Notes under the pieces: model-generated
Database searches by the model: none
Seen by the model: the letters and a program-made list of their open reading frames with translations, nothing else
Told to the model about the DNA's origin: nothing
Origin: Paractinoplanes polyasparticus
GTDB taxonomy: Bacteria; Actinomycetota; Actinomycetes; Mycobacteriales; Micromonosporaceae
Assembly: GCF_019710575.1 (NCBI RefSeq)
Contig: NZ_JAHWFK010000034.1
Coordinates: 248,001-312,000 of the forward strand
DNA length: 64,000 nt
Direction of reading: 5' to 3'
Position numbers and translations under genes: made by a program
Part shown: positions 22,265 to 30,473 of the stretch, one piece after another
Layout of the letters: each line of letters opens with the position of its first letter
Position numbering within the stretch: position 1 is the stretch's first letter

Positions 22265-23610
22265 GAGGCCGGCAGCCGTAGCGTGAAGGTGCTCCCCTCG
22301 CCGACTGTGGATTCGGCCCGCAGGGCGCCACCGAGAATGGCGGCCAGCCGTCGCGCGTAGGGCAGGCCCAGGCCGGTGCCCTTTCCGCTGAGCGCCTTGC
22401 TGCCCGGCACCTGATAGAACTCTTCGAAGATGCGATCGAGCAGCTCGGCCGGGATGCCCGTGCCGGTGTCGATGACTTTGAACTCGAGGTCGGCACCCAC
22501 CGCACGCACGGTGAGGCACACCTCGCCCTCGGCGGTGAACTTGAGCGCGTTGGTCAGCAGGTTGCGCAGCACCCGCGCGAGCAGCACCTCGTCGGAACGT
22601 ATCGACGCCACCGCCGGCTCGTCGATGCGGAAGTCGACCTCGGGCCGGGTGGCCAGCGGCCGCAGCGTGCCCCGCAGCTGGCCGAACATCGCCCGCAGGT
22701 CGACCTGCTCCCAGTTCGGCTCGATCCGGCCGGCCTCGGCCTTGGCCAGGTCGAGCAGGTCGTTGACCAGGGTCAGCAGGTCGCCGGCGGAGCTGCGGAT
22801 CAGCCCGACCTGGCGTTCCTGCTCCTCGGTGAGCGGATCGGAGGCGCCGTCGGCCAGCAGCCGGCTGAGCCCGATGACCGCGGTCACCGGGGCGCGCAGC
22901 TCGTGGCTGACGTTGGCCAGGAACCGGCTCTTGGCCTCGTTGGCCGAGGCGAGCTGCTCGGACTTGTCGTCGAGCTCGGCGTAGAGGGCCACCACGCCGC
23001 GGTTGGTCTCCTCCAGCTCTTCGGAGAGCTGATGGTACAGCGCCATGACGCCGCGGTTGGTCTCTTCCAGCTCGGCGTTGAGGCGGGCCAGTTCGTCACG
23101 CTGCGAGCGCACCTCGTCGAGAGCGGCGATGAGCTGCTGATTCTGCACGTGCAACTCGTCGACGGGGCTGCTGGGGACGTGCCGGCTCAGCCCGGCACGG
23201 ATCTCGTCCATGCGGTCCGGGGTCAGTCGCGGCACACTGGCCGGTAGACGTCGGGCCATCCACACGACCGTACCGGTTTCACCGTTCTCGACCTCCAACT
23301 TGTCCACCAGGCGGCCTACATGGGCGAGCTCGTCCCGCCACCTGGGCCCGTCCCCGGGGGACGGACATTCGACCGCCACCTGGATGGCGGTGCTTACCCC
23401 GTCCTGGCGCACAGCGAACGTCACCTCGGCACCCGATCCGCCCGCCATGACCACGCGCCCCACCTCGCTCAGCGCGGTCGCCAGCCGGGTCTGGTCCTGC
23501 TGCTCCAGGCCGACCTCGCGGGCCACCTCACGGCCGAGCTGACGGACCACGAAGAGGTCCTGCTCAACGCGCAGCCGCAGGCGCATCAGCGGCTCCGGGG
23601 CGCCGATCAT
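22261..23610 (-). CDS. sensor histidine kinase with N-terminal RsbT-like region
   Basis: 449 residues from the ATG at 23610, overlapping the upstream stop (ATGA). Residues about 8-125 look like a degenerate anti-sigma ATPase domain (LRLRVEQDLFVVRQLGREVAREVGL). A coiled coil follows with the duplicated phrase ELEETNRGVxALYxxL, then HisKA with His236 in ANVSHELRAPVTAV and a HATPase domain (LLTNALKFTAEG, DTGTGIPAELL, GKGTGLGLPYARR). No membrane helix. It probably phosphorylates the receiver-PP2C protein encoded next. Confidence 0.92.
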   Translation of the reverse strand: MIGAPEPLMRLRLRVEQDLFVVRQLGREVAREVGLEQQDQTRLATALSEVGRVVMAGGSGAEVTFAVRQDGVSTAIQVAVECPSPGDGPRWRDELAHVGRLVDKLEVENGETGTVVWMARRLPASVPRLTPDRMDEIRAGLSRHVPSSPVDELHVQNQQLIAALDEVRSQRDELARLNAELEETNRGVMALYHQLSEELEETNRGVVALYAELDDKSEQLASANEAKSRFLANVSHELRAPVTAVIGLSRLLADGASDPLTEEQERQVGLIRSSAGDLLTLVNDLLDLAKAEAGRIEPNWEQVDLRAMFGQLRGTLRPLATRPEVDFRIDEPAVASIRSDEVLLARVLRNLLTNALKFTAEGEVCLTVRAVGADLEFKVIDTGTGIPAELLDRIFEEFYQVPGSKALSGKGTGLGLPYARRLAAILGGALRAESTVGEGSTFTLRLPAS

Positions 23611-24638
23611 GGCAACCGGGCCACGAGCACACCGGCGTCGTCCCGGCGCACACCCGCGTCGCGCAGCACCGTCGCCGCGATCACCAGCGGAGAACGGATG
23701 AGCAGCCCCGGGTAGTCGGCCGGGTTCCACCGGTCGACCACGCCGTCGGAGTGCATGAGCACGACCGCGTCGGGGGTGAGCGGGTAGTCGTACTCCCGGA
23801 TCTGGCGGCGCTGGTGACCGGCGATGCCCGGCAGCGAGACCATGCCCCGGCGCGAGCCGTCGGACGAGATCACCGTGCCGGCGATGTTGCCCAGGCCGGC
23901 GTACCGGACCAGGCCGGCGTCGGCGTCGAGCTCGGCGACGGCCACGGCGGCGCCCCGGGTGTGGTTCATCCGGCGGTGCAGACGGTCGAGTACCGCCGCG
24001 GGCGGGGCGGCGGGGGCCTCCTGGAACGCGCGGACCGCTTCGTGCGAGGCCGCCGCGGCGAGGCCGCCGTGCCCGAGCCCGTCACACATCATCACCTGGC
24101 GGCGGCCCTCGGCGTCGCGGACGGCGAAGGCGTCGCCGCTGACCGGCTCCCCGGTGAGGGGCCGGGTCAGACCGGCCACCCAGACCGGACTGGGCGGGTC
24201 GGCCGGCCAGACCTGCGCGGCCAGGATGGTGCCCTTTCCCGGTACGGAGTGCAGGTCGTACCAGGAGGCTTGGCGCACGATCGCGCCGAGCCCGATGCCG
24301 AGCGTGCCCGCGGTGGAGTGCCCGTCACCGACCGAGGCGACCAGGTCGGCCATGCCCGGGCCCCGGTCGATCGCGACGAGCTCGACACCGGCCTGCTCGG
24401 CCGTGCGCACCGCACGCACGAGCAGAACGCCCTCGGTGGCGTGCTTGACCAGGTTGCCGGCCAGCTCGGCGGCCACGATGGAGAGGTGGGCGATCCGGGG
24501 CTCGGGCAGACCCAGCTCGACAGCGAGCCGCTCGGCCGTACGGCGCACGGCGGAGGCGGTCGGGGCGGCTTCGACCCGGAACCAGACTCCCCCGTCGAGA
24601 AGCCCCTCGGGTAGCGACGCCACCGCGCCTCCGCTCAT
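23607..24638 (-). CDS. ATP-binding SpoIIE family phosphatase (RsbX-like with HATPase domain)
   Basis: 343 residues from the ATG at 24638 inside an ATGA overlap. The N-terminal half is a GHKL ATPase domain (VAAELAGNLVKHA, DRGPGMADL, GTLGIGLGAIVRQ), the C-terminal half a compact PP2C domain (VSGDAFAVRDAEGRRQVMMCDGLGHGGLAA, VLMHSDGVVDRW, RRDDAGVLVARL). In stressosome operons RsbX-type phosphatases remove phosphate from RsbR/RsbS and reset the system. Here the phosphatase is fused to an ATPase module. Confidence 0.9.
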   Translation of the reverse strand: MSGGAVASLPEGLLDGGVWFRVEAAPTASAVRRTAERLAVELGLPEPRIAHLSIVAAELAGNLVKHATEGVLLVRAVRTAEQAGVELVAIDRGPGMADLVASVGDGHSTAGTLGIGLGAIVRQASWYDLHSVPGKGTILAAQVWPADPPSPVWVAGLTRPLTGEPVSGDAFAVRDAEGRRQVMMCDGLGHGGLAAAASHEAVRAFQEAPAAPPAAVLDRLHRRMNHTRGAAVAVAELDADAGLVRYAGLGNIAGTVISSDGSRRGMVSLPGIAGHQRRQIREYDYPLTPDAVVLMHSDGVVDRWNPADYPGLLIRSPLVIAATVLRDAGVRRDDAGVLVARLP

Positions 24639-25039
24639 CGGCACCACTTGGTAACGGTAATCGTCGTACCTTCGCCGACCGCCGTGACGATGTCGAATTC
24701 GTCGACGAGTCGCCGTGCCCCGCTCAGCCCGAGACCGAGCCCTCCGCCGGTGGTGTAGCCGTCGGTGAAGGCCAGATCGAGGTCGGCGATACCCGGTCCG
24801 TGATCACTGAAAACGATACGGATGCCCTTGCGACGGCCGTTGTCGGCCGGCGCCACCTCGACCCAGCCGCCCCCGCCGTAGACCAGGGTGTTGCGGGCCA
24901 GCTCGCTGGCCGCAGTGACGATCTTGGTCTGGTCGACGAGCGACAGCTTGACCGCGACGGCAAGCGTGCGCACCTGCTGGCGGACCCGGACCACATCCTG
25001 GTCGGAGGCGACCTCGATCCGCCGGCCCGGCTCGTTCAC
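24635..25039 (-). CDS. rsbT: RsbT-like serine/threonine kinase (stressosome switch kinase)
   Basis: 134 residues from a GTG overlapping the RsbS stop (GTGA). A single GHKL domain: ASELARNTLVYGGGG (N-box), SDHGPGIADLDLAFTDGYTT (G1) and GGLGLGLSGARRLVD (G2). RsbT is held by the RsbR/RsbS complex; upon stress it phosphorylates them and is released to activate a phosphatase. Its position between rsbS and the PP2C gene is the standard order. Confidence 0.93.
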   Translation of the reverse strand: MNEPGRRIEVASDQDVVRVRQQVRTLAVAVKLSLVDQTKIVTAASELARNTLVYGGGGWVEVAPADNGRRKGIRIVFSDHGPGIADLDLAFTDGYTTGGGLGLGLSGARRLVDEFDIVTAVGEGTTITVTKWCR

Positions 25040-25461
25040 GGTGCCGGTACCGCGGGTGTCTCGGCGCCCTCCAGGCCGTTCGTCTCCTCGTCGTCGTCGC
25101 CGTTGTCCTCGCGCTCGCGGGCCAGCAGATCCATGCCGAGCTCGACGTTGAGCGCCGTCCGGATGCCGGGCAGGGACAGACCCAGCTCGACCAGCGTGAT
25201 CGCGACCGCGGGACGCATGCCGACCACCACGGTCTCGGCGTCGAGCACCCTGGAGATCGCGGCGATCGTGGCCAGGGTGCGGCCGACGAACGAGTCGACG
25301 ATGTCCAGCGCGCTGATGTCGATGATCACGCCGTGGCAGCCGGTGGCGACGATCCGCTCGGCCAGGTCCTCCTGGAGTTGAAGGGCGACCTGGTCCTCCA
25401 TGTCGATCTGAATCGAGACGAGGAGGATGTCGCCGATCTTGAGAACCGGAACGCGCTCCAT
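25036..25461 (-). CDS. rsbS: stressosome scaffold protein RsbS (STAS)
   Basis: 141 residues. One STAS domain with the RsbS signature DISALDIVDSFVGRTLATIA, where the serine is the RsbT target, then VVVGMRPAVAITLVELG. An acidic tail of about 25 residues (REREDNGDDDEETNG) goes beyond the usual length of about 120. One base separates it from the RsbR stop, so the genes are coupled. Confidence 0.94.
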   Translation of the reverse strand: MERVPVLKIGDILLVSIQIDMEDQVALQLQEDLAERIVATGCHGVIIDISALDIVDSFVGRTLATIAAISRVLDAETVVVGMRPAVAITLVELGLSLPGIRTALNVELGMDLLAREREDNGDDDEETNGLEGAETPAVPAP

Positions 25462-25462
25462 G

Positions 25463-26305
25463 TCAGCGTGCCTTCTTGCCGGTCTGCGTAAGCACGTACC
25501 GCAGGGCGTCGGCCAGCGACGACTTGGTGGCGATGTCGCCGAACTCGATGCCGAGCGCCACGATCGTCTGCGCGATCTGCGGGCGGATGCCGGAGATGAT
25601 GCAGTCGGCGCCCATCAGCCGGGCCGCCACCACCGTCTTGAGGATGTGCTGCGCGACCTGGGTGTCGACGGCCGGCACACCGGTGATGTCGATGATCGCG
25701 TACGGCGATCCGGTGTCGACCAGAGTCTGGAGCAGTCGCTCCATGACCACCTGGGCCCGGGCCGAGTCGAGCGTGCCGACCAGCGGGACGGCGACCACGC
25801 CCTCCCACAGCTTCACCACCGGCGTGGAGAGCTCGAGCAGCTGCTCGGCCTGGTCGGCGATCAGCTCCTCGCGGACCCGCACGTAGCTGTCGAAGGTGAA
25901 CAGCGCCGCCTCGTCCACGAATGAGGAGAAGGCGATGTAGTCACGCAGAGTGGCGGCATCCACCTGTCCCTGCGTATCGAGGGCGGCCAGAACCGCGTCC
26001 TTCAACGAGAAGATGCTGACGGCCGTCTCGGTGGTGCTGAAGCCCTGCCGGGCCCGCGTCGCGGAGAGCTCGGCGAGCTGCGCGCGCAACTCGGTCGCTG
26101 CCTCACCGCTCAGATCCTGGGCCGAACCGGCCAGTGCCTGCTGGAAGCCGCGCCGCAGCTCGGCGTTCTGCCGCTGAAGCTCGGCATGGCTCAGCCGGCC
26201 GCGCAGCGTGGCGGCCACCCGGTCGGTCCAGAACGTGACCAGAGCTTCCTGATGGTCTTCCAGCACAACGGCAAAGCGGGCCGCCTCATCCGCACTCAGC
26301 GTCAC
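25463..26305 (-). CDS. rsbR: stressosome sensor protein RsbR
   Basis: 280 residues from the GTG at 26305, four bases after GGGAGG; an upstream ATG at 26353 is not needed. The N-terminal half is a helical sensor region without heme or flavin residues I can recognise. The C-terminal STAS domain carries the two RsbR threonine regions, ITGVPAVDTQVAQHI and FGDIATKSSLADALR. RsbR and RsbS form the stressosome core that sequesters RsbT. It is the first gene of a six-gene operon. Confidence 0.92.
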   Translation of the reverse strand: MTLSADEAARFAVVLEDHQEALVTFWTDRVAATLRGRLSHAELQRQNAELRRGFQQALAGSAQDLSGEAATELRAQLAELSATRARQGFSTTETAVSIFSLKDAVLAALDTQGQVDAATLRDYIAFSSFVDEAALFTFDSYVRVREELIADQAEQLLELSTPVVKLWEGVVAVPLVGTLDSARAQVVMERLLQTLVDTGSPYAIIDITGVPAVDTQVAQHILKTVVAARLMGADCIISGIRPQIAQTIVALGIEFGDIATKSSLADALRYVLTQTGKKAR

Positions 26306-26448
26306 GCTGCCTCCCGACTCCAGTCTGCCCTGCAACGGGCGGGACTTTACCATCGCCGGGTCGGATGCTTGCTGCGAGCCAAATAAACCCCGTTCTGCGC
26401 GCGGCGCACCTCTTGGAGTACCGTTCAGCAGATAACTGGAGGTCCTGA

Positions 26449-26802
26449 ATGTCTCTGACGGTACAAACGGAACAGCGCGCCGACATGGTCGTCGTGTCGG
26501 TCGCGGGCGAGCTGGACATGGCCACCGCGCCCCAGCTTCAGGACCAGATCAGCGACCTTCTTGAGAAGGGGCGCACCCGTCTGGTCTTCGACCTCGCCGA
26601 GGTGTCTTTCTGCGATTCCACCGGGCTGTCGGTCTTCGTCCGGGCCAAGAACAGCACCGATGACGCCGGCGGCACGGTCCGCCTGGCCGCCCCCCAGCGC
26701 GGGGTCCTGCGCATCCTCGAGGTCAGCGGCCTGGTCGAAGTGCTGCGCACCTACCCGACGGTCGACGAGGCGGTAACCGCTCAGGAACCAGCCCTCGACT
26801 GA
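26449..26802 (+). CDS. STAS-domain anti-sigma factor antagonist (RsbV/BldG-like)
   Basis: 117 residues, one STAS domain: VVVSVAGELDMATAPQLQDQI at the start and the phosphorylatable serine in VSFCDSTGLSVFVRAKN. The gene is divergent from the RsbR operon, 143 bases away, and is a good candidate target of the phosphatases encoded there, completing the partner-switch chain. A good ribosome site (CTGGAGGT) precedes the ATG. The partner anti-sigma kinase is not in the neighbourhood. Confidence 0.92.
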   Translation: MSLTVQTEQRADMVVVSVAGELDMATAPQLQDQISDLLEKGRTRLVFDLAEVSFCDSTGLSVFVRAKNSTDDAGGTVRLAAPQRGVLRILEVSGLVEVLRTYPTVDEAVTAQEPALD

Positions 26803-26904
26803 TCGAGCCTCTTCCCGGGTCGTCCCGGTCGGCGATAGTTTGTCGCCGACCGGTCGCGGGAACCTGCGGGCGGACTGATACCTCGGCGCGCGCGGGAGAG
26901 CTTC

Positions 26905-27354
26905 GTGAATAAGATGTTCCAAGGCTTCAAAGACTTCATCATGCGGGGCAACGTCGTCGACCTCGCGGTCGGCGTCGTGATCGGCGCCGCGTTCACCGGG
27001 GTCGTCACCGGCTTCACCAACGGCTTCATCAAGCCGCTGATCCAGCTCATGGGCGGCGGCAGCGGCCTCGACGCCGGCAAGTTCAAGGTCCGTGGCGTCG
27101 AATTCGACTACGCCACGTTCCTCAACTCGCTGATCACGTTCCTGATCACCGCGGCCGTGCTCTACTTCTTCGTCGTCCTGCCGCTCAACATCCTGGCCGA
27201 GCGTCGTCGCCGCGGCGAGGAGCCGCCGCCGAACGCCCCCGCCGAGGACATCGTCCTGCTCACCCAGATTCGCGACGCGCTGGTGTCGTCGTCGTCGCAG
27301 ACGCGTGGTTACGGCGACACTCCGGGCCGTCACCAGCAGGAACCGCCTCGCTGA
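26905..27354 (+). CDS. mscL: large-conductance mechanosensitive channel MscL
   Basis: 149 residues from a GTG. The N-terminal amphipathic helix and first membrane helix (FKDFIMRGNVVDLAVGVVIGAAFTGVV) and the second (LNSLITFLITAAVLYFFVVLPLN) are typical of MscL, followed by the ERRRRGEEPPP basic-acidic segment and a cytoplasmic helix. The homopentamer opens under membrane tension to release solutes on osmotic downshock. The tail is a little longer than the E. coli protein. Confidence 0.95.
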   Translation: MNKMFQGFKDFIMRGNVVDLAVGVVIGAAFTGVVTGFTNGFIKPLIQLMGGGSGLDAGKFKVRGVEFDYATFLNSLITFLITAAVLYFFVVLPLNILAERRRRGEEPPPNAPAEDIVLLTQIRDALVSSSSQTRGYGDTPGRHQQEPPR

Positions 27355-27417
27355 CTTTCCCCGAAAAGATCATCCCCGCCCGGCGCGTCTCGAACAGATG
27401 TTCGATACGCTGCCGGG

Positions 27418-27651
27418 ATGGAGCAGCGTAAACACTGGTGGAACGGTAAGTGGGGCCGCGCCGCCCGCAAAGATGTCTACCTGCGGGTGAGCGGCGACCA
27501 GTGGTATGTCGAGCAGCGCGCGGGCGGGGCCGACGGCGTCTCACACTTCTTCGAGTACGACTCCGAGGATGCTGCGCTCGACACGGTCCGCGCGCTCCTG
27601 GCTGCTCCTGGCGACTGGCGCGAACTCTCCGTCCGCCCGCCCACCCGCTGA
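27418..27651 (+). CDS. small conserved-looking hypothetical protein
   Basis: 77 residues, MEQRKHWWNGKWGRAARKDVYL then a hydrophilic body. Codon use is normal for the region (GC at third positions). No membrane helix, signal or known motif. The pattern WYVEQRAGGADGVSHFFEYDSEDAALDTVRALL suggests a small alpha-beta fold. It lies 63 bases after mscL and could be cotranscribed with it. Function unknown. Confidence 0.6.
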   Translation: MEQRKHWWNGKWGRAARKDVYLRVSGDQWYVEQRAGGADGVSHFFEYDSEDAALDTVRALLAAPGDWRELSVRPPTR

Positions 27652-27730
27652 CCCCGCGTCCGCCCCGCCCGCCCGGCTCCCGCTCCCGGCCGTTCGCTCC
27701 GACGGCTCGGCGCTTACGGGGGCTCAGCGT

Positions 27731-28582
27731 TCAGGCGGCTTGGCGTTCGTCGTGCTGGGCGGTCATCGGCCCCGGGGGCACCAGGCGCAGACCGGGCCGG
27801 AACGGCTCGGCCAGCTGCTCGTCATCGTCTCCGTCGTCACCGAAGCGGGCGCTCCAGGCGCCCCCGCCGGCGACCCGCGAGCCGGGCGGCGTGGTGACGA
27901 ACCCGCCCGGGATCCGCGAGAGGGCGACGATCAGCAGGTAGCCCAGGATCACGAAGCCGTGGCTGATCAGCCGGGCCAGATCCACCCGGGCCGCCGTCAG
28001 GTCGTTGACCGAGAGCAGCAGCAACATCCCGACGAAGGCCGTGAGCATCGGCACCAGCCCCGACGGCCGCGTACGCCGCAACGCAATGAACAGGTAACCC
28101 GCCCCGACAGCCACGTTCCAGGCCGCCGACTCGTGCCACAGGTGCCCCGGCGTCGCGTCGAGGCCCGTGTGCACGTGCGCCCCGGCCACCCCGCCGCCGA
28201 TCTGGTTGAGCCCGAGGATGAGCTGCACCGCACCCACCACCGCGAGCGCCACGATCAGCACACCGGCGATCGGGAAACGCCCCAGGAGCGGTAGCCGCGC
28301 CGGCGACAACCCACGCCGGCGCCCAGCCGCAGTGGCCGCGATCGGCTCGACGGCGGCCAGATCACCCCGCCGCCCCGGCCGGGCGGCCAGGATCGCCGCG
28401 CTCAGGTCGGGCGGCGTGGCCATGCTGGTGCTGGTCAGCCGGTTGACCGCAGCGGCCCGATCGAGCCATTCCCGGCACCCGGCGCATCCGGCCAGGTGCG
28501 CGTCGACCGCAGGCCGGTCGGCTGGGTCGTCCTCGCCGTCCAGCTGCGCCGAAAGCATCTCGCGCCACCGCTCACAAGCCAT
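27731..28582 (-). CDS. putative anti-sigma factor with N-terminal zinc-finger (ZAS) and membrane helices
   Basis: 283 residues. The start, MACERWREMLSAQLDGEDD, and the HLAGCAGCREWLDRAA segment at about 28-43 match the HxxxCxxC zinc-binding anti-sigma domain. Four to five membrane helices follow (for example IAGVLIVALAVVGAVQLILGL; GLVPMLTAFVGMLLLLSV; LARLISHGFVILGYLLIVAL), ending in an acidic, Pro-rich tail. No sigma factor gene adjoins it, which is unusual since ZAS proteins are mostly encoded next to their ECF partner. Confidence 0.75.
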   Translation of the reverse strand: MACERWREMLSAQLDGEDDPADRPAVDAHLAGCAGCREWLDRAAAVNRLTSTSMATPPDLSAAILAARPGRRGDLAAVEPIAATAAGRRRGLSPARLPLLGRFPIAGVLIVALAVVGAVQLILGLNQIGGGVAGAHVHTGLDATPGHLWHESAAWNVAVGAGYLFIALRRTRPSGLVPMLTAFVGMLLLLSVNDLTAARVDLARLISHGFVILGYLLIVALSRIPGGFVTTPPGSRVAGGGAWSARFGDDGDDDEQLAEPFRPGLRLVPPGPMTAQHDERQAA

Positions 28583-28657
28583 ACCCCATAGTCGCGCGGC
28601 CGGGGCTCAAAGTTCCCCGGCACGGCGCCCCAACTTCGCAGGCGATACGTGTCCGGG

Positions 28658-29165
28658 TCAGAGCCGGTCGAGGACGATGCGTCGGCTGCTGTCGGCCGGG
28701 AGCGACCACGCGCGCTCGACGTCGTGCATCGGGACGGGGTCGGGCTCCATCGAGTAGGCGCCGCCGGCAATCGCGGCAGCCACGGCCGGGATCGCGGCCG
28801 ACGGCGGCCACCTGGCCGGCGGCCAGCCGGCGGGCCACCGCCACCGCCATGCTGCCGGTGCCGCCGGTAGCGCCGAGGACCAGGATGTTCTGTCCGGGCC
28901 GCAGGGTGATCCGCTGGGTGAGCGCCAGCCAGGAGGCGATCACGCAGTTCAGCGGGGCCGCCATGGTCACCGGGTCGGCGTGAGCGGGTAGGACGACGCT
29001 GCGCCGCGTGTCGATGACCGCGCGTTCGGCCATCGAGCCGTACCGGCCGTTCAGCGACATGAAGTGCCAGAGCCGGCCGTCGGCGCCCCGTCCGACGCCG
29101 ATGCCGGGCACGAGCGACAGGCAGGTGCTGGCGCGCCGGTGCCGCTCCCGGACAGCGCCTGCTAG
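28658..29165 (-). pseudogene. zinc-type alcohol dehydrogenase/quinone oxidoreductase (MDR) remnant
   Basis: Fragments of one medium-chain dehydrogenase. From the right: FMSLNGRYGSMAERAVIDTRRSV, LRPGQNILVLGATGGTGSMAVAVARRLAAG (the NAD(P) site), then after a frame change and missing middle the C-terminus AYSMEPDPVPMHDVERAW ending at the TGA at 28658. The first ~50-60 residues are absent. Not functional. The neighbouring AraC remnant points to a formerly divergent regulator/dehydrogenase pair. Confidence 0.8.
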
Positions 29166-29638
29166 GTGCTGCCCACCGGCCGCACCGCCGTGATCGGCAG
29201 CGCGCCGGACGTCGAGCCGGCGCCCGCCTCCGCGGTCCTCGACCCGGACCGCAGCGGTGAGGTCATCTCCTACAACGGCGGCGACGACGCCTATCTGGTC
29301 GATCGAGCTGATGATGGAGGAGTTCCACGAGCCGCGTCCCGGCTCGGCCCTGATGGCGCAGCAGCTCGCGCACATGACGCTGGTCCAGGCCCTGCGCCTC
29401 TATCTGGCCGCGCCCGCCCGCCGGCGAAACCCCGATCGCCTACCTGACCCGCTGGCGGATGATGCTCGCCGCGGACCGGCTCCAGCACGGCGACGACACC
29501 ATCGCCCGAATCGCCGGCTCCCTGGGTTACGAGTCCGAGCACGCGTTCAACACCGCGTTCAAACGCGTCATGGGCATGCCACCCCGCCGCTATGCCGGCC
29601 GCCTCCGGCAGAACGGCTCCGATGCGCCGGGAGCATGA
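29166..29638 (+). pseudogene. AraC family regulator remnant
   Basis: The plus strand shows AraC pieces in different frames: a cupin-like stretch (SGEVISYNGGDDAYLVD), a linker (EEFHEPRPGSALMAQQLAHMT), then, shifted by one frame at about 29410, GETPIAYLTRWRMMLAADRL and GYESEHAFNTAFKRVMGMPP ending at TGA 29636-29638. The first helix-turn-helix is missing. At least two frame changes and an internal deletion make it inactive. Confidence 0.8.
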
Positions 29639-29669
29639 GCACACACCATCGGCGCGGGAAAGAAGGGCG

Positions 29670-30308
29670 TCAGATCAGGCTGGGCGGGCCCTGGACCGTG
29701 GGGCGTGGCGGCAGGGCGCCGCTGCCGCCCATCAGCCGGCGGCGCTCGCGGAAGGCCCGTAGATTGGCCGTGTTGCCGCAGGTGCTGACGTCGTGCCAGA
29801 CGCCGCTGTTGTTGCGGGAGGTGTCGAAGAACGCGGCCCGGCACTCGATGTTGTTGCACAGCTTCAGCCGCGGCCACAGCCCAGCCTGCTGGGCCAGCAA
29901 CGCCTCGGACCACAGGGCCGACGCCAGCCACCGGGTGCCCCGGCCGGCGGGCACGATGCGCACCCAGCCGTCGGCGTCGGGCACCAGGCTCACCGGCACA
30001 TCGGCCGGCGGGAGTGTCCCTTCGGGCCCACCCGTGCCACCGGCGAGGATCACGTTTTCGAAGGTGCTGCGCAGGCGGCGCAGCGAACGCAGGTCGGAGG
30101 ACGACAGCAGCAGCGTCGGCGCCGGCAGGCCGGAGACCCGGGACCAGGTGGCGAGCGCCTCGGTCAGCCACCGCTGCGCGTCATCGACCTCCATCAGCAG
30201 GTCGGTGCCGTACGACATGGGCGGGCGTGTGTTCAGCAGCTCCTGCAGGAGCGCCAAACCGGCGGGAGCCTCCCGCACGCCGTGCCGCGCACTGGCCATC
30301 CATGACAT
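29670..30308 (-). CDS. CGNR zinc-finger (ABATE-type) putative regulator
   Basis: 212 residues. The N-terminal part is the ABATE-like stress-response domain (LALLQELLNTRPP near the start); the C-terminal CGNR zinc finger reads LKLCNNIECRAAFFDTSRNNSGVWHDVSTCGNTANLRAFRERRR, here with CGNT in place of CGNR. Four cysteines can bind zinc and the region probably binds DNA. Target genes are unknown. The gene is separated from sthA upstream by a terminator-like hairpin. Confidence 0.85.
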   Translation of the reverse strand: MSWMASARHGVREAPAGLALLQELLNTRPPMSYGTDLLMEVDDAQRWLTEALATWSRVSGLPAPTLLLSSSDLRSLRRLRSTFENVILAGGTGGPEGTLPPADVPVSLVPDADGWVRIVPAGRGTRWLASALWSEALLAQQAGLWPRLKLCNNIECRAAFFDTSRNNSGVWHDVSTCGNTANLRAFRERRRLMGGSGALPPRPTVQGPPSLI

Positions 30309-30395
30309 AGACGTAGCGTACTTGACTCTTTTTCATCGCCGTCCCTGGCGAAGTTTTGGTTCCCCTTAAGAGATCGGGTTTCACCAGCAAGAGGT

Positions 30396-30432
30396 GGCCG
30401 CCTTATCCCCTTTTGCCGGGAAGGAGGCGGCC
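30396..30432 (-). terminator. hairpin after sthA
   Basis: GGCCGCCTT faces AAGG-A-GGCGGCC, with an inner TCCC/GGGA pairing around CTTTTGCC. It lies 40 bases past the sthA stop and before the CGNR gene, so it probably ends sthA transcripts. Confidence 0.6.
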
Positions 30433-30473
30433 GATAACGGGAACCCGCCGGTAATGAGGGTCTCAGAAGCGCG

